Assembly (NCBI GenBank): GCA_003288255.1 | Contig: CP026600.1 | Coordinates: 2,170,001 to 2,234,000, forward strand | Length of the DNA: 64,000 nt | Origin: Clostridiaceae bacterium 14S0207 | GTDB lineage: Bacteria; Bacillota; Clostridia; Clostridiales; Clostridiaceae | Reading direction: 5' to 3' | In this document: positions 8,576-17,293 of the stretch, in pieces | Position numbering within the stretch: the first letter of the stretch is position 1 | How the letters are laid out: every line of letters starts with the position of its first letter | Notes under the pieces: generated by a model | What the model saw: only the letters and a program-made list of their open reading frames with translations | Told to the model about the DNA's origin: nothing | Databases searched by the model: none | Made by a program: the position numbers and the translations under genes

Positions 8576-9508
8576 CTACTTACTACTTGATAATTTGATT
8601 CTAGGATCTACAATTCCGTATAAAATATCAACTACAAATAAAGAAACTATATATAATGATGCTATAAATATTGTTTGTCCCATTACCATAGTAAAGTCTC
8701 TGTTTTGTACTGATGCTACGAAATATTGGCCAAGTCCTGGTATACCAAATATACTTTCTATTACGAATGATCCTACAAATATCATTGCAATTTGTGGTCC
8801 TAATATTGTAATTACAGGTAATATAGCATTTCTTAATACATGTTTAAATACAAGAGCTGGCTTACTAACACCTTTGGCTTCTGCTGTTATAATGTAGTCT
8901 TGCCCTAAAACATCTAAGCAATTTGCCCTCATGTATCTTGCATAGGTAGCTATTGATCCAAAACTCATAGCTATGGTTGGTAATATTGTATGTTTAAATT
9001 CTCCCCAACCTGTTGTTGGTAATAATTCGAATTTTACTGTTAAGAAATATTGTAAAAGTGCGGCTAAAACGAAACTTGGAATTGAAATACCTAAAATTGC
9101 AATAAACATTACGAAATAATCTATTCCTTTGTTTCTATTGAATGCTGCTACTATTCCTAAGAAAATTCCTAAACTTACTCCTAATACAAGAGCTTGTAAA
9201 CCTATTCTTGCTGATATTGGTGCATATTCTTTTATTGTGTCTCCAACTGATCTTCCTGGATATGTTAAAGATTCACCTAAATCTGCATGTAAAACTAGAT
9301 TTTTCATAAATCTACCATACTGAGTAACTACCGGTTTGTCCAATCCATATTTAGCATAAAAGTTTGCTTTAACTTGAGGTGGTAATTTTTTAGCTAAATC
9401 TGCTAAAGGATCACCAGGAATAGAATGTATTAAAAAAAATGTTATAGTTGAAGCAATAAATAATGTAAGCAACATATATCCAAATCTTTTTAAAATGTAT
9501 TTAAACAC
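8576..9508 (-). CDS. oppB: Oligopeptide ABC transporter permease OppB, unit 2
   Basis: This 310-residue permease is the channel partner of OppC2. The first helix is YMLLTLFIASTITFFLIHSI, followed by PGDPLADLAKKLPP and later the coupling loop EAKGVSKPALVFKHVLRNAI. It differs from unit 1 mainly at its first few residues and at one or two conservative sites (Ile for Val). The start lies 84 bp after the oppA2 stop, with a stem-loop in the gap. Confidence 0.96.
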   Translation of the reverse strand: MFKYILKRFGYMLLTLFIASTITFFLIHSIPGDPLADLAKKLPPQVKANFYAKYGLDKPVVTQYGRFMKNLVLHADLGESLTYPGRSVGDTIKEYAPISARIGLQALVLGVSLGIFLGIVAAFNRNKGIDYFVMFIAILGISIPSFVLAALLQYFLTVKFELLPTTGWGEFKHTILPTIAMSFGSIATYARYMRANCLDVLGQDYIITAEAKGVSKPALVFKHVLRNAILPVITILGPQIAMIFVGSFVIESIFGIPGLGQYFVASVQNRDFTMVMGQTIFIASLYIVSLFVVDILYGIVDPRIKLSSSK

Positions 9509-9541
9509 CTATATCCCTCCACTTCTTATTATTTATATTTA

Positions 9542-9570
9542 GGTACAGACAAAATAAATTTACCTGTACC
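9542..9570 (-). terminator. oppA2-oppB2 intergenic stem-loop
   Basis: GGTACAG and CTGTACC pair across a loop of about 15 bases just after oppA2. The arms resemble the stronger stem after oppA3 (12019-12061), so the two were inherited together. Confidence 0.65.
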
Positions 9571-9592
9571 CAAATAATTTAGTTAACCTTTT

Positions 9593-11278
9593 CTATTTGT
9601 CTCTTCCTTCTGTATAAGCATATTTATACTCAGTTGGTCCAAATTGTTTTATTATAACACCTTTTACATATTTTCTTGTAAATGTTTGTCTCATAGGGAA
9701 TACCTTTGGAGATACAACACAATCATCATAAAGAAGAAGTTTTTCTGCTTCTTTAAAATATTTTAATCTTTCTTTATTATCTGCAGTATTAGAAGTTTTA
9801 GATAATAATTCATCATATTGCTTATTTTGCCATCCTGTTGGAACGTTACCACCAACAAGTCTAAATGATTCAAAATATGTCATAGGGTCATCATAATCTC
9901 CACTCATGCCCATTCCTGCAAATTGATAATCCATATCATCTGTTCTCTTAGCAAATATTGGCCATTCAACATATTCTATTTTTAAATTAATACCTAATTT
10001 TTTATTAAGTCTTTCTTGGTCAAATTCTGCAAACTCTTTACTTGAAGGATCTGTACCTGCTTGTAACATTGTTACATTCATTTTAGCTGGATCTGGATCT
10101 GCTCCAACTTCCTTTAATCCTTCTATTAATAATTTTTTTGGATCTGGATTTTCTGCTTTTAATTTTTCAAGATAATTTTCCCCTACAGCTTTTCTGAATT
10201 CTTCATCTCCTATTTGAACTTGTGCAGGACAGAAGCCAGTTGCAGGTTCAGCTAAACCTTTAAATAATGTTTTACATACACCTTCTCTATTACCTGATAA
10301 TGCAAAGGCTTTTCTAATTTTAGCATTTTTAAAATATTTATCTTTTTGATTATAAAAATCATAAGTTATTCTTCCATCATAATCCTTTGTAACATCAAAG
10401 TTACCTGTCTTTTTAAATTTTTCTACATATTGAGGTCTAGATACATTTGCCATATCAATAGCTCCTGTTTGAAGTTCTCCCATTCTAGATGATTCTTGTT
10501 TCATAATTTTCATTGTTATTTTTTGAAGTTTTACATTTTTAGCATCCCAATAATTTTCATTCTTTTTAAGTTCAGCTTTGTTATTGTGAACCCAATTATC
10601 TAATATAAATGGCCCGCAATAAACTAACTTGTCTTTTTGAGTACCATATTCATCTTTGTATTTTTCAACTATATCTTTTCTTTGTGGTAGCATACATTTA
10701 TTTCCTAATAAATCTATGAAATAAGCTGTTGGTTTTTCTAAAGTTATTTTTAAAGTTTTATCATCTACTGCTTTAATTCCAACTTCATCTAACTTAGCTT
10801 TTCCACAGTTACATTTTTCAGCATTTTTTATTGGATATAATAAATATGATGAAGTACTACCTGTTTTAGGATCTAATGTTCTTTTTAAACTATACTCATA
10901 ATCTTGTGCTGTAACAGGCTTACCATCACTCCACTTATTATCTCTTAAATGAAATGTCCACTCCATATTATCCTTAGATATATCCCATTTTTCAGCCCCT
11001 GCTGGTTCATTAACTTTCTTACCATCTACCATTTTAACTCTTGCAAGTCCTTCTGATACTTCATTTAATAAATATGTTGCATATACATCAGATGCTTTAG
11101 ATCCATCTAATGACTTAGGCTCACTGCCCAATAATACATTTAAATATTGGTCTTTATCTGGTCCTTTTGCAGCTGCATCTTTGTCATCAGATTTTTTTCC
11201 TCCTCCACAACCAATCATGGTTGAAGATCCTAGTAAAACCATAGAAAGTATTACCGATAAAACCTTTTTACTTTTCAT
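9593..11278 (-). CDS. oppA: Oligopeptide-binding lipoprotein OppA, unit 2
   Basis: This 561-residue solute-binding lipoprotein would deliver peptides to the unit 2 channel. The signal peptide ends at a lipobox with Cys24 (SSTMIGC). SBP_bac_5 motifs include EPKSLDGSKASDVYATYLLN and WTFHLRDNKWSDGKPVTAQD. It is closest to OppA3 (12081-13775): both have Cys-containing KCNCGKAK and LLGNKCM segments that OppA1 and OppA4 lack. The ribosome binding site is TAAGGAGGA. Its leader is a near-copy of the OppA3 leader. Confidence 0.97.
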   Translation of the reverse strand: MKSKKVLSVILSMVLLGSSTMIGCGGGKKSDDKDAAAKGPDKDQYLNVLLGSEPKSLDGSKASDVYATYLLNEVSEGLARVKMVDGKKVNEPAGAEKWDISKDNMEWTFHLRDNKWSDGKPVTAQDYEYSLKRTLDPKTGSTSSYLLYPIKNAEKCNCGKAKLDEVGIKAVDDKTLKITLEKPTAYFIDLLGNKCMLPQRKDIVEKYKDEYGTQKDKLVYCGPFILDNWVHNNKAELKKNENYWDAKNVKLQKITMKIMKQESSRMGELQTGAIDMANVSRPQYVEKFKKTGNFDVTKDYDGRITYDFYNQKDKYFKNAKIRKAFALSGNREGVCKTLFKGLAEPATGFCPAQVQIGDEEFRKAVGENYLEKLKAENPDPKKLLIEGLKEVGADPDPAKMNVTMLQAGTDPSSKEFAEFDQERLNKKLGINLKIEYVEWPIFAKRTDDMDYQFAGMGMSGDYDDPMTYFESFRLVGGNVPTGWQNKQYDELLSKTSNTADNKERLKYFKEAEKLLLYDDCVVSPKVFPMRQTFTRKYVKGVIIKQFGPTEYKYAYTEGRDK

Positions 11279-11443
11279 ACTAAATCCTCCTTATAATAAC
11301 ACCTATAAAGTTATATGAACATTTTTGATTTAAAACTTAATAACCTATGCTCCTTGATTAATAAATTTTAAATCATAATGATCAAATCATAAATTTAAGT
11401 TAAAATTTTAAAGTTGCCCCATATAAATATTCGAATTAATTTA

Positions 11444-11458
11444 AATTGTCTGAATATT
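11444..11458. promoter_or_regulatory. CodY-like box upstream of oppA2
   Basis: AATTGTCTGAATATT has 13 of 15 consensus CodY positions. It starts 166 bases from the start codon, inside the predicted transcribed leader, so any control would be by roadblock. Confidence 0.45.
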
Positions 11459-11549
11459 AATTGTCGTTTTATCTTCTTTTTCGTTATAATCTGATTGAAA
11501 TTAAATTATATTTTGAGTTAGTTAAATTTTTTTAAAATTCTTTTAAGTT

Positions 11550-11578
11550 ATTATACATCATATTTCATAAAAATTCAA
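11550..11578 (-). promoter_or_regulatory. Predicted oppA2 promoter
   Basis: Minus-strand TTGAAT (11578-11573) and TATAAT (11555-11550) are 17 bases apart. The leader would be about 265 bases. Confidence 0.65.
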
Positions 11579-11791
11579 AATATTTTTTATATCATGAAAT
11601 TTATTTGTAGTTTTTAACCATGATTTTTTTATTTCTATTGAAATTAAATACTCATAGCTTCTTTTTACATAATCTTTTTGATTTTAAATATATTTTGATT
11701 TTAAATGAAACCTAATGAAACTTACTATATTTAAAAATAATTTTTATTATAATAATTTTTAAAAAATAATCATTTATTATAAACTTTCTAT

Positions 11792-12018
11792 TACAAAATG
11801 ATCTTTTTTAACTTCCTTAACCTCTCATATTATCTCAAAACATTTTTTCAGTGAATACTTACATCTTCATGCAAATCTATATTTAGATTTATAATTTATA
11901 GTTCTTGAAACTTCATGTTTTAATTGATTATATTCCTTTTCTTTATGTATGTTCCTTATTTAATCCAACAATACTTAAAGGTTAATAAATTTTATTTATT
12001 CTTTCTTGTGCTCAATAC
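11792..12018 (-). pseudogene. Decayed oppF relic downstream of oppA3
   Basis: Two blocks align with oppF at 5629-6582. Block 1 (11792 to about 11942) matches the 3' end, starting at 5649. Block 2 (11949-12018) matches 6154-6224. About 350 internal bases are missing, and there are stops and frameshifts. The relic is joined directly to the stem-loop after oppA3, so oppB, oppC, oppD and most of oppF were lost by deletion. Confidence 0.85.
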
Positions 12019-12061
12019 AAATTTAGGTACAGATAAAACAACTTCATCTGTACCTAAATTT
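12019..12061 (-). terminator. Stem-loop after oppA3
   Basis: AAATTTAGGTACAGAT and its exact complement form a 16-bp perfect stem with an 11-base loop. It starts 20 bases after the oppA3 stop and ends at the oppF relic. It probably protects or ends the oppA3 transcript. Confidence 0.75.
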
Positions 12062-12080
12062 AAAATAAAGTTATAGTTTT

Positions 12081-13775
12081 TTACTTTTCTCTTCCTTGTG
12101 TATAAACATATTTGTACTCAGTTGGTCCAAATTGTGGAATTACAAGACCTTTTATATATTTTCTTATAAATGTTTGTCTCTTAGGGAAAATTCTTGGAGA
12201 TACAACACAATCATCATAAAGAAGAAGTGTTTCTGCTTCTTTAAAATATTTTAATCTTTCTGTATTATCTGCAGTATTAGCGGCCTTAGATAAAAGTTCA
12301 TCAAATTTTTTACTTTTCCATCCTGTTGGAACATTACCACCAACACTTCTAAATGATTCAAAATATGTCATAGGATCATCATAATCCCCGCTCATAGCCA
12401 TACCAGCTATTTGATAATCAAGATCATCTGTCCTTTGTGCAAATATTGGCCATTCAACATATTCTATTTTCATGTCAACACCTAAAATTTTCTTAGCTAC
12501 TTCTTGGTCAAATTCACAATGTTCCTTAGCTGATGGACTTGTACTTCCACTTAAATAAGTTATCTTCATCTTAGCTGGATCTGGATCTTCTCCTATTTCC
12601 TTTAGACCCTCAGCTAACAATTTTTTTGGATCCGGATTTTGTTTTTCTAATTTTTCAACAAAGTTTTCTCCTACAGCTTTTCTGTATTCTTCATCACCTA
12701 TTTTAACTTGTGCAGGACAGAATCCAGTAGCAGGTTCAGCTAAACCTTTATATAATGTCTTACATGCACCTTCTCTATCAGCTGCTAAGGCAAAAGCTTT
12801 TCTGATTTTAGCATTTTTAAAATATTTATCCTTTTGATTAAAGTAAACATAGTCTATTGATCCTGAATAATCTTCAACTATATTGAAATTACCTGTCTTT
12901 TTAAATTTTTCTACATATTGAGGTTTATATACTCCTGCCATATCAATAGCACCTGTTTGAAGTTCCCCCATTCTAGCTGCTTCTTGTTTCATAACTTTCA
13001 TTGTTATTTTTTCAAGTTTTACATTTTTAGCATCCCAATAATTCTCATTCTTTTTAAGTTCTGCTTTGTTATTATGAACCCAATTATCTATTACGAATGG
13101 TCCACAATAAAGAAGTTTATCTTTCTCAGTACCGTATTGTTCTCCGTATTTTTCAACTACATCTTTTCTTTGTGGAAACATACATTTATTTCCTAATAAA
13201 TCTATAAAATACGCTGTTGGTTTTTCTAATGTTATTTTTAATGTTTTATCATCAATAGCCTTAACCCCAACTTCATCTACTTTAGCTTTTCCACAGTTGC
13301 ATTTTTCACCATTTTTTATTGGATATAGTAAATATGCTGATGTACAACCAGTCTTAGGTTCTAATGATCTCTTTAAACTATACTCATAGTCTTGAGCTGT
13401 TACAGGTTTACCATCACTCCATTTATTATCTTCTCTTAAATGAAATGTCCACTCCATATTATCATCTGATACATCCCAACTTTTAGCTCCTGCTGGTTCG
13501 TGAGTTTTTTTACCATCTTCAATCTTAACTCTCGCAAGCCCCTCTGAAACTGCATTTAACATGTAAACTGCATAAATATCAGATGCCTTTGATGCATCTA
13601 ATGACTTAGGTTCATTACCCAATAGCACATTTAAGTATTGATTTTCGTCTGGTCCTTTTTCTGCTGTTTCTTTAGCCTTGTCATTAGATTTTGTTCCACC
13701 TCCACAACCAATTAAGGTTGAAGACCCCAGTAAAACCATAGAAAGTATTACCGATAAAATTTTTTTACTTTTCAT
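12081..13775 (-). CDS. oppA: Solitary oligopeptide-binding lipoprotein OppA, unit 3
   Basis: This intact 564-residue binding lipoprotein has a lipobox at Cys24 (SSTLIGC) and SBP_bac_5 motifs like those of OppA2. It has no permease or ATPase genes of its own: downstream lies only an oppF relic. It keeps an open reading frame, ribosome binding site, promoter and leader, so it is probably expressed and uses the channel of another unit. Sharing one Opp channel among several receptors is known in other Firmicutes; its use here is inference. It may extend the range of peptides taken up. Confidence 0.96.
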   Translation of the reverse strand: MKSKKILSVILSMVLLGSSTLIGCGGGTKSNDKAKETAEKGPDENQYLNVLLGNEPKSLDASKASDIYAVYMLNAVSEGLARVKIEDGKKTHEPAGAKSWDVSDDNMEWTFHLREDNKWSDGKPVTAQDYEYSLKRSLEPKTGCTSAYLLYPIKNGEKCNCGKAKVDEVGVKAIDDKTLKITLEKPTAYFIDLLGNKCMFPQRKDVVEKYGEQYGTEKDKLLYCGPFVIDNWVHNNKAELKKNENYWDAKNVKLEKITMKVMKQEAARMGELQTGAIDMAGVYKPQYVEKFKKTGNFNIVEDYSGSIDYVYFNQKDKYFKNAKIRKAFALAADREGACKTLYKGLAEPATGFCPAQVKIGDEEYRKAVGENFVEKLEKQNPDPKKLLAEGLKEIGEDPDPAKMKITYLSGSTSPSAKEHCEFDQEVAKKILGVDMKIEYVEWPIFAQRTDDLDYQIAGMAMSGDYDDPMTYFESFRSVGGNVPTGWKSKKFDELLSKAANTADNTERLKYFKEAETLLLYDDCVVSPRIFPKRQTFIRKYIKGLVIPQFGPTEYKYVYTQGREK

Positions 13776-13940
13776 ACTTAATCCTCCTTATAATAACACC
13801 TATAAAGTTATATGAACATTATTGATTTAAAGGCTAACAATCTATATTGATAGATTAATAATCTTTAAACACAATGATCAAATCATAAATTTTAATTTAA
13901 GTGACAAAACACTCTCACTCACATTTTTGTTACTAATTAG

Positions 13941-13955
13941 AATTATCTGAATATT
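13941..13955. promoter_or_regulatory. CodY-like box upstream of oppA3
   Basis: AATTATCTGAATATT matches 13 of 15 consensus CodY positions. It is the counterpart of the oppA2 box. Confidence 0.45.
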
Positions 13956-14042
13956 AATTATAGTTTTATATCCTCTTTCATTAAAAAATACTCCAAATTT
14001 AAATTATATCTTAAGTTCAGTATTTTTTAGTTCTTTTAAGTT

Positions 14043-14071
14043 ATTATACATTATTTTTTATAAAAATTCAA
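14043..14071 (-). promoter_or_regulatory. Predicted oppA3 promoter
   Basis: Minus-strand TTGAAT (14071-14066) and TATAAT (14048-14043) are separated by 17 bases. It is homologous to the oppA2 promoter. Confidence 0.65.
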
Positions 14072-14277
14072 AATATTTTTTATATTATGAATTTTAGTTT
14101 ATGTTGTTTAAATATTGTTTTTTTAGTTCTTTTACAATTAACTACTTCTAGTTTACTTTTACTTATAAATACTCCTATTTAAAATATATTTTCAACTTAT
14201 AGAAAAATTACTAAAACTTTAATGAAATTGAAATTAAATTTAACGCTAATGAATAGAATTCCATTATTAACCAAAAT

Positions 14278-14326
14278 AAAAAGATATCTAATAAAATAAT
14301 TTAAAATTATCTTAAGATATCTTTTT
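14278..14326 (-). terminator. Terminator after oppF (unit 4)
   Basis: AAAAAGATATCT and AGATATCTTTTT form the base of a hairpin with an inner AT-rich stem. On the minus strand it ends in T-rich sequence. It lies 20 bases beyond the oppF4 stop. Confidence 0.75.
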
Positions 14327-14346
14327 ATTTCATAAAATATATTTAT

Positions 14347-15300
14347 TTAATATAAATGACAAGCTACAAAGTGATCTTTTTTAATTTCTTTAAATTCAGG
14401 TTCAACCTCATAACATTTTTTCATTGCATTTTTACATCTTCCTGCAAATCTACATCCTGATTTAGGATTTATTGGACTCGGAACTTCACCCTCCAATTTA
14501 ATTCTATTTTTTTTCTTTTCTATATCTGGATCTGGGACTGGAATTGCGGATAATAAGGCTTTAGTATAAGGATGTAGTGGCTCTGCATATAATTCTTCAC
14601 TTGATGCAAGTTCAACCATTTTACCAACATACATAACCCCTACTCTGTCTGAAATATGCTTAACCATTGATAAATCATGGGCTATAAATAAATATGTTAA
14701 TCCAAACTCTTGTTGTAATTTAATTAATAAGTTAACTACCTGCGCTTGAATAGAAACGTCTAATGCGGATATAGGTTCATCACAAACTATAAATTCTGGT
14801 TCTATAGCTAAAGCTCTTGCTATTCCTATTCTTTGTCTTTGACCACCTGAAAACTCATGTGGAAATCTTGACGCATGTTCCTTATTTAACCCAACAAGAT
14901 CTAATAATTCATAGATTCTATTAGTTCGTTCTTGTCCTGAATATAAATTATGAATATCTATTCCTTCACCTATAATATCTCCTACTGTCATTCTAGGATT
15001 TAGAGATGCATATGGATCTTGTAAGATAATTTGTGCTCTTCTTGCAAAAGCCTTTTTTTCCTTTTTATTTAACTTATGAATATCCACACCATCGAAGATT
15101 ACCTCTCCTTCAGTGGCTGGATAAAGTCCCATAACTGTTCTTCCACAGGTTGTTTTCCCGCACCCTGATTCTCCAACTAACCCCAACGTTTCACCTTTTT
15201 TTATAGTAAAACTTACATCATCTACAGCTTTTAAAATAGCTTTAGGACCAACATTAAAATACTTTTTTAAGTTTTTAACTTCAATAAAATCTTTCTCCAT
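14347..15300 (-). CDS. oppF: Oligopeptide ABC transporter ATP-binding protein OppF, unit 4
   Basis: This 317-residue ATPase belongs to the upstream-most Opp unit. Walker A GESGCGKT lies near 43-50, the signature SGGQRQR near 151-157 and Walker B FIVCDEP near 170-176, followed by the oligo_HPY tail with cysteines. It is diverged from OppF2 (PATEGEVIFDGVDIHKL versus DATDGEVLFDGFNVHSL), so this unit is an older paralog. Its ATG lies three bases after the oppD4 stop. A strong hairpin follows. Confidence 0.97.
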   Translation of the reverse strand: MEKDFIEVKNLKKYFNVGPKAILKAVDDVSFTIKKGETLGLVGESGCGKTTCGRTVMGLYPATEGEVIFDGVDIHKLNKKEKKAFARRAQIILQDPYASLNPRMTVGDIIGEGIDIHNLYSGQERTNRIYELLDLVGLNKEHASRFPHEFSGGQRQRIGIARALAIEPEFIVCDEPISALDVSIQAQVVNLLIKLQQEFGLTYLFIAHDLSMVKHISDRVGVMYVGKMVELASSEELYAEPLHPYTKALLSAIPVPDPDIEKKKNRIKLEGEVPSPINPKSGCRFAGRCKNAMKKCYEVEPEFKEIKKDHFVACHLY

Positions 15301-15303
15301 GTG

Positions 15304-16326
15304 CTATTCCCCCTTTACCTTTAAAATACTAGGTATTTCTACTTTTGGAGCATATGGATGTTGTAACCAACAACTTACTTCATGTGTATCACTTATTTTT
15401 GATACTTCTGGCATTATTTCTTTGCATATGTCCATACAATATTCACATCTATCTGCAAACGGACATCCTACTGGAGGTTTTACTAAATCAGGAGGTGTTC
15501 CTCCTAATGAATAAAGAGTATCTTTATTCTTAGTCTCTAATCTTGGTACTGATTGAAGTAATGCCCATGTATATGGATGCTTAGGATTATAGAAAATTTC
15601 ATCCTTTGTTCCTCTTTCTATAATTTGTCCTGCATACATTACCTGTATTCTATGTGCAACATCTGCAACTACTCCTAAATCATGAGTTACTAATATAACT
15701 GCTGTTCCTAATTTCTTCTGAAGATCTGCTATAAGTTCCATGATTTGTGCCTGTATAGTAACATCTAGTGCTGTTGTTGGTTCATCTGCTATAAGAATTT
15801 TAGGATTACAAGCAAGAGCTATTGCTATCATTGCTCTCTGTCTCATTCCACCTGAAAATTCATGTGGATATTGTTTAACTCTCTTTTCTGCATTAGGAAT
15901 ACCAACTAAGTTTAACATCTTTATAGATTCTTTTAGTGCATCTTTTTTGCTCATACCTCTATGAATTATTAAACTCTCAGCTATTTGTTTTCCTACAGTC
16001 ATAGTTGGATTTAAAGATGTCATAGGATCCTGAAATATCATTGATATTTCTGAACCTCTAATTTGTCTTAATTCGTTTTTTGACATTTTTAATACATCTT
16101 TATCTCCAAAAATAATTTCTGACTCTTGTTTTATTTCTCCTGGTGGTTCAGGAATTAATCTCATAATTGCCTTTGATGTAATAGTTTTACCACATCCTGA
16201 CTCTCCTACTACGGCTAAAGTTTCTCCTTTATTTAAGTGGAAACTAACCCCTCTTACAGACTGAACTTCACCTGCATATGTATGGAAAGATACTCTTAAA
16301 TTTTTTACATCTAAAATTTTTTCCAT
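15304..16326 (-). CDS. oppD: Oligopeptide ABC transporter ATP-binding protein OppD, unit 4
   Basis: This 340-residue ATPase has Walker A near 41-48, SGGMRQR near 158-164, ILIADEP near 177-183 and the C-terminal cluster CPFADRCEYCMDIC. It diverges from OppD1/2 in many places (IMRLIPEPPGEIKQESE, NLVGIPNAEKRVK). It is part of the tight block B-C-D-F with 14-17 bp gaps upstream. Function is as for the other OppD proteins; no distinct substrate can be inferred. Confidence 0.97.
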   Translation of the reverse strand: MEKILDVKNLRVSFHTYAGEVQSVRGVSFHLNKGETLAVVGESGCGKTITSKAIMRLIPEPPGEIKQESEIIFGDKDVLKMSKNELRQIRGSEISMIFQDPMTSLNPTMTVGKQIAESLIIHRGMSKKDALKESIKMLNLVGIPNAEKRVKQYPHEFSGGMRQRAMIAIALACNPKILIADEPTTALDVTIQAQIMELIADLQKKLGTAVILVTHDLGVVADVAHRIQVMYAGQIIERGTKDEIFYNPKHPYTWALLQSVPRLETKNKDTLYSLGGTPPDLVKPPVGCPFADRCEYCMDICKEIMPEVSKISDTHEVSCWLQHPYAPKVEIPSILKVKGE

Positions 16327-16340
16327 GATTTATACCCCCT

Positions 16341-17276
16341 CTATTGACGTAATTTTGGATCTAATGCATCTCTTAATCCATCGCCTAATAATTGGAATGA
16401 AAGCATTGTTAAACTTATCATTAACGCTGGGAAAAATAGCTGGTATGGATAAAATAACATATTAGGCTGTGCCGCTGCCGCTAAAGCTCCCCAACTCGTT
16501 GAAGGTGAAGGAATACCCAGTCCTATAAAACTTAAGAAAGCCTCTCCAAATATAAATGAAGGTATATCAAAAGTAATGGAAACTATAATAACTCCTAAAG
16601 TATTAGGTAATAAATGTTTTCTTATAATTCTAGCTGGACTTGCTCCTAACGCTGCTGCCGCTAAAACATATTCTTGCTCTTTAATTTGTAATATCTGTCC
16701 TCTAACAAGTCTTGCCATTCCACACCAACCTGTTATAGTCATAGCTAAAATTAAAGAGAACATTCCTTGACCAAAAATCAAAGATACTAATATTACTACG
16801 ATTAAATAAGGTATACTTAATAAAATTTCAACGATTCTCATCATTATATCATCTATAAAGCCACCAAAATAACCTGCAACACCACCATATATTGCTCCTA
16901 ATACAGTATCAATAACCGCCCCTATTAAACCAATTATGATAGAAACTCTTCCTCCCATCCAGATTCTTGAAAATAAGTCTCTACCTAAATTATCTGTACC
17001 AAACCAATGTTCAGAAGATGGAGCCAAATTTATAAGTTGATTATTAACTTGAGCAAAATTCTTTCCTGAAATACTTGGTCCTATCATAGTTAATATTGTT
17101 ATCAAAATCAAAATTATTAAGGCTACAATTGCTACTTTATTTTGTTTTAATCTTCTCCAAGCATCTTGCCAATAAGACATGCTCGGTCTTAACATTTTTT
17201 CTGATTCAGTATTTGTTTTATCTATAAACTTAAATTTTTCTTTTAATATTTTTTGATTATTTATATTTTCGCTCAT
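16341..17276 (-). CDS. oppC: Oligopeptide ABC transporter permease OppC, unit 4
   Basis: This 311-residue membrane subunit has a cytoplasmic N-terminus (SYWQDAWRRLKQNK), a first helix near 45-70 and the coupling loop GMARLVRGQILQIKEQEYV. The terminal EAFLSFIGLGI and LLGDGLRDALDPKLRQ blocks are shared with the other OppC proteins. It differs throughout its length from units 1 and 2, including in the half that is identical between those two, so it has stayed outside the recent conversion. Confidence 0.96.
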   Translation of the reverse strand: MSENINNQKILKEKFKFIDKTNTESEKMLRPSMSYWQDAWRRLKQNKVAIVALIILILITILTMIGPSISGKNFAQVNNQLINLAPSSEHWFGTDNLGRDLFSRIWMGGRVSIIIGLIGAVIDTVLGAIYGGVAGYFGGFIDDIMMRIVEILLSIPYLIVVILVSLIFGQGMFSLILAMTITGWCGMARLVRGQILQIKEQEYVLAAAALGASPARIIRKHLLPNTLGVIIVSITFDIPSFIFGEAFLSFIGLGIPSPSTSWGALAAAAQPNMLFYPYQLFFPALMISLTMLSFQLLGDGLRDALDPKLRQ

Positions 17277-17293
17277 ATTTTTGTCACCCCCAT

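Larger units (their letters stand above)
6077..9508. repeat. Tandem segmental duplication, copy 2
   Basis: This is the partner of 1-3432 at a constant offset of 6,076. It spans the oppF 5' part, oppD, oppC and oppB. Confidence 0.95.
11279..11600. repeat. Duplicated leader/promoter region, copy at oppA2
   Basis: The 320 bases upstream of oppA2 match those upstream of oppA3 (13776-14100) with substitutions and small indels. Both begin with the same ribosome binding site block and end with the same promoter elements at nearly the same distances. Confidence 0.85.
13776..14100. repeat. Duplicated leader/promoter region, copy at oppA3
   Basis: This is the partner of 11279-11600. The first 50 bases upstream of the start are nearly identical, and the CodY-like box lies at exactly the same distance (166 bases) from the start codon in both. 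Confidence 0.85.

Noticed and set aside
15299-15964. Plus-strand frames opposite oppD of unit 4
   Set aside because: Antisense shadows of a conserved ATPase gene without ribosome binding sites.
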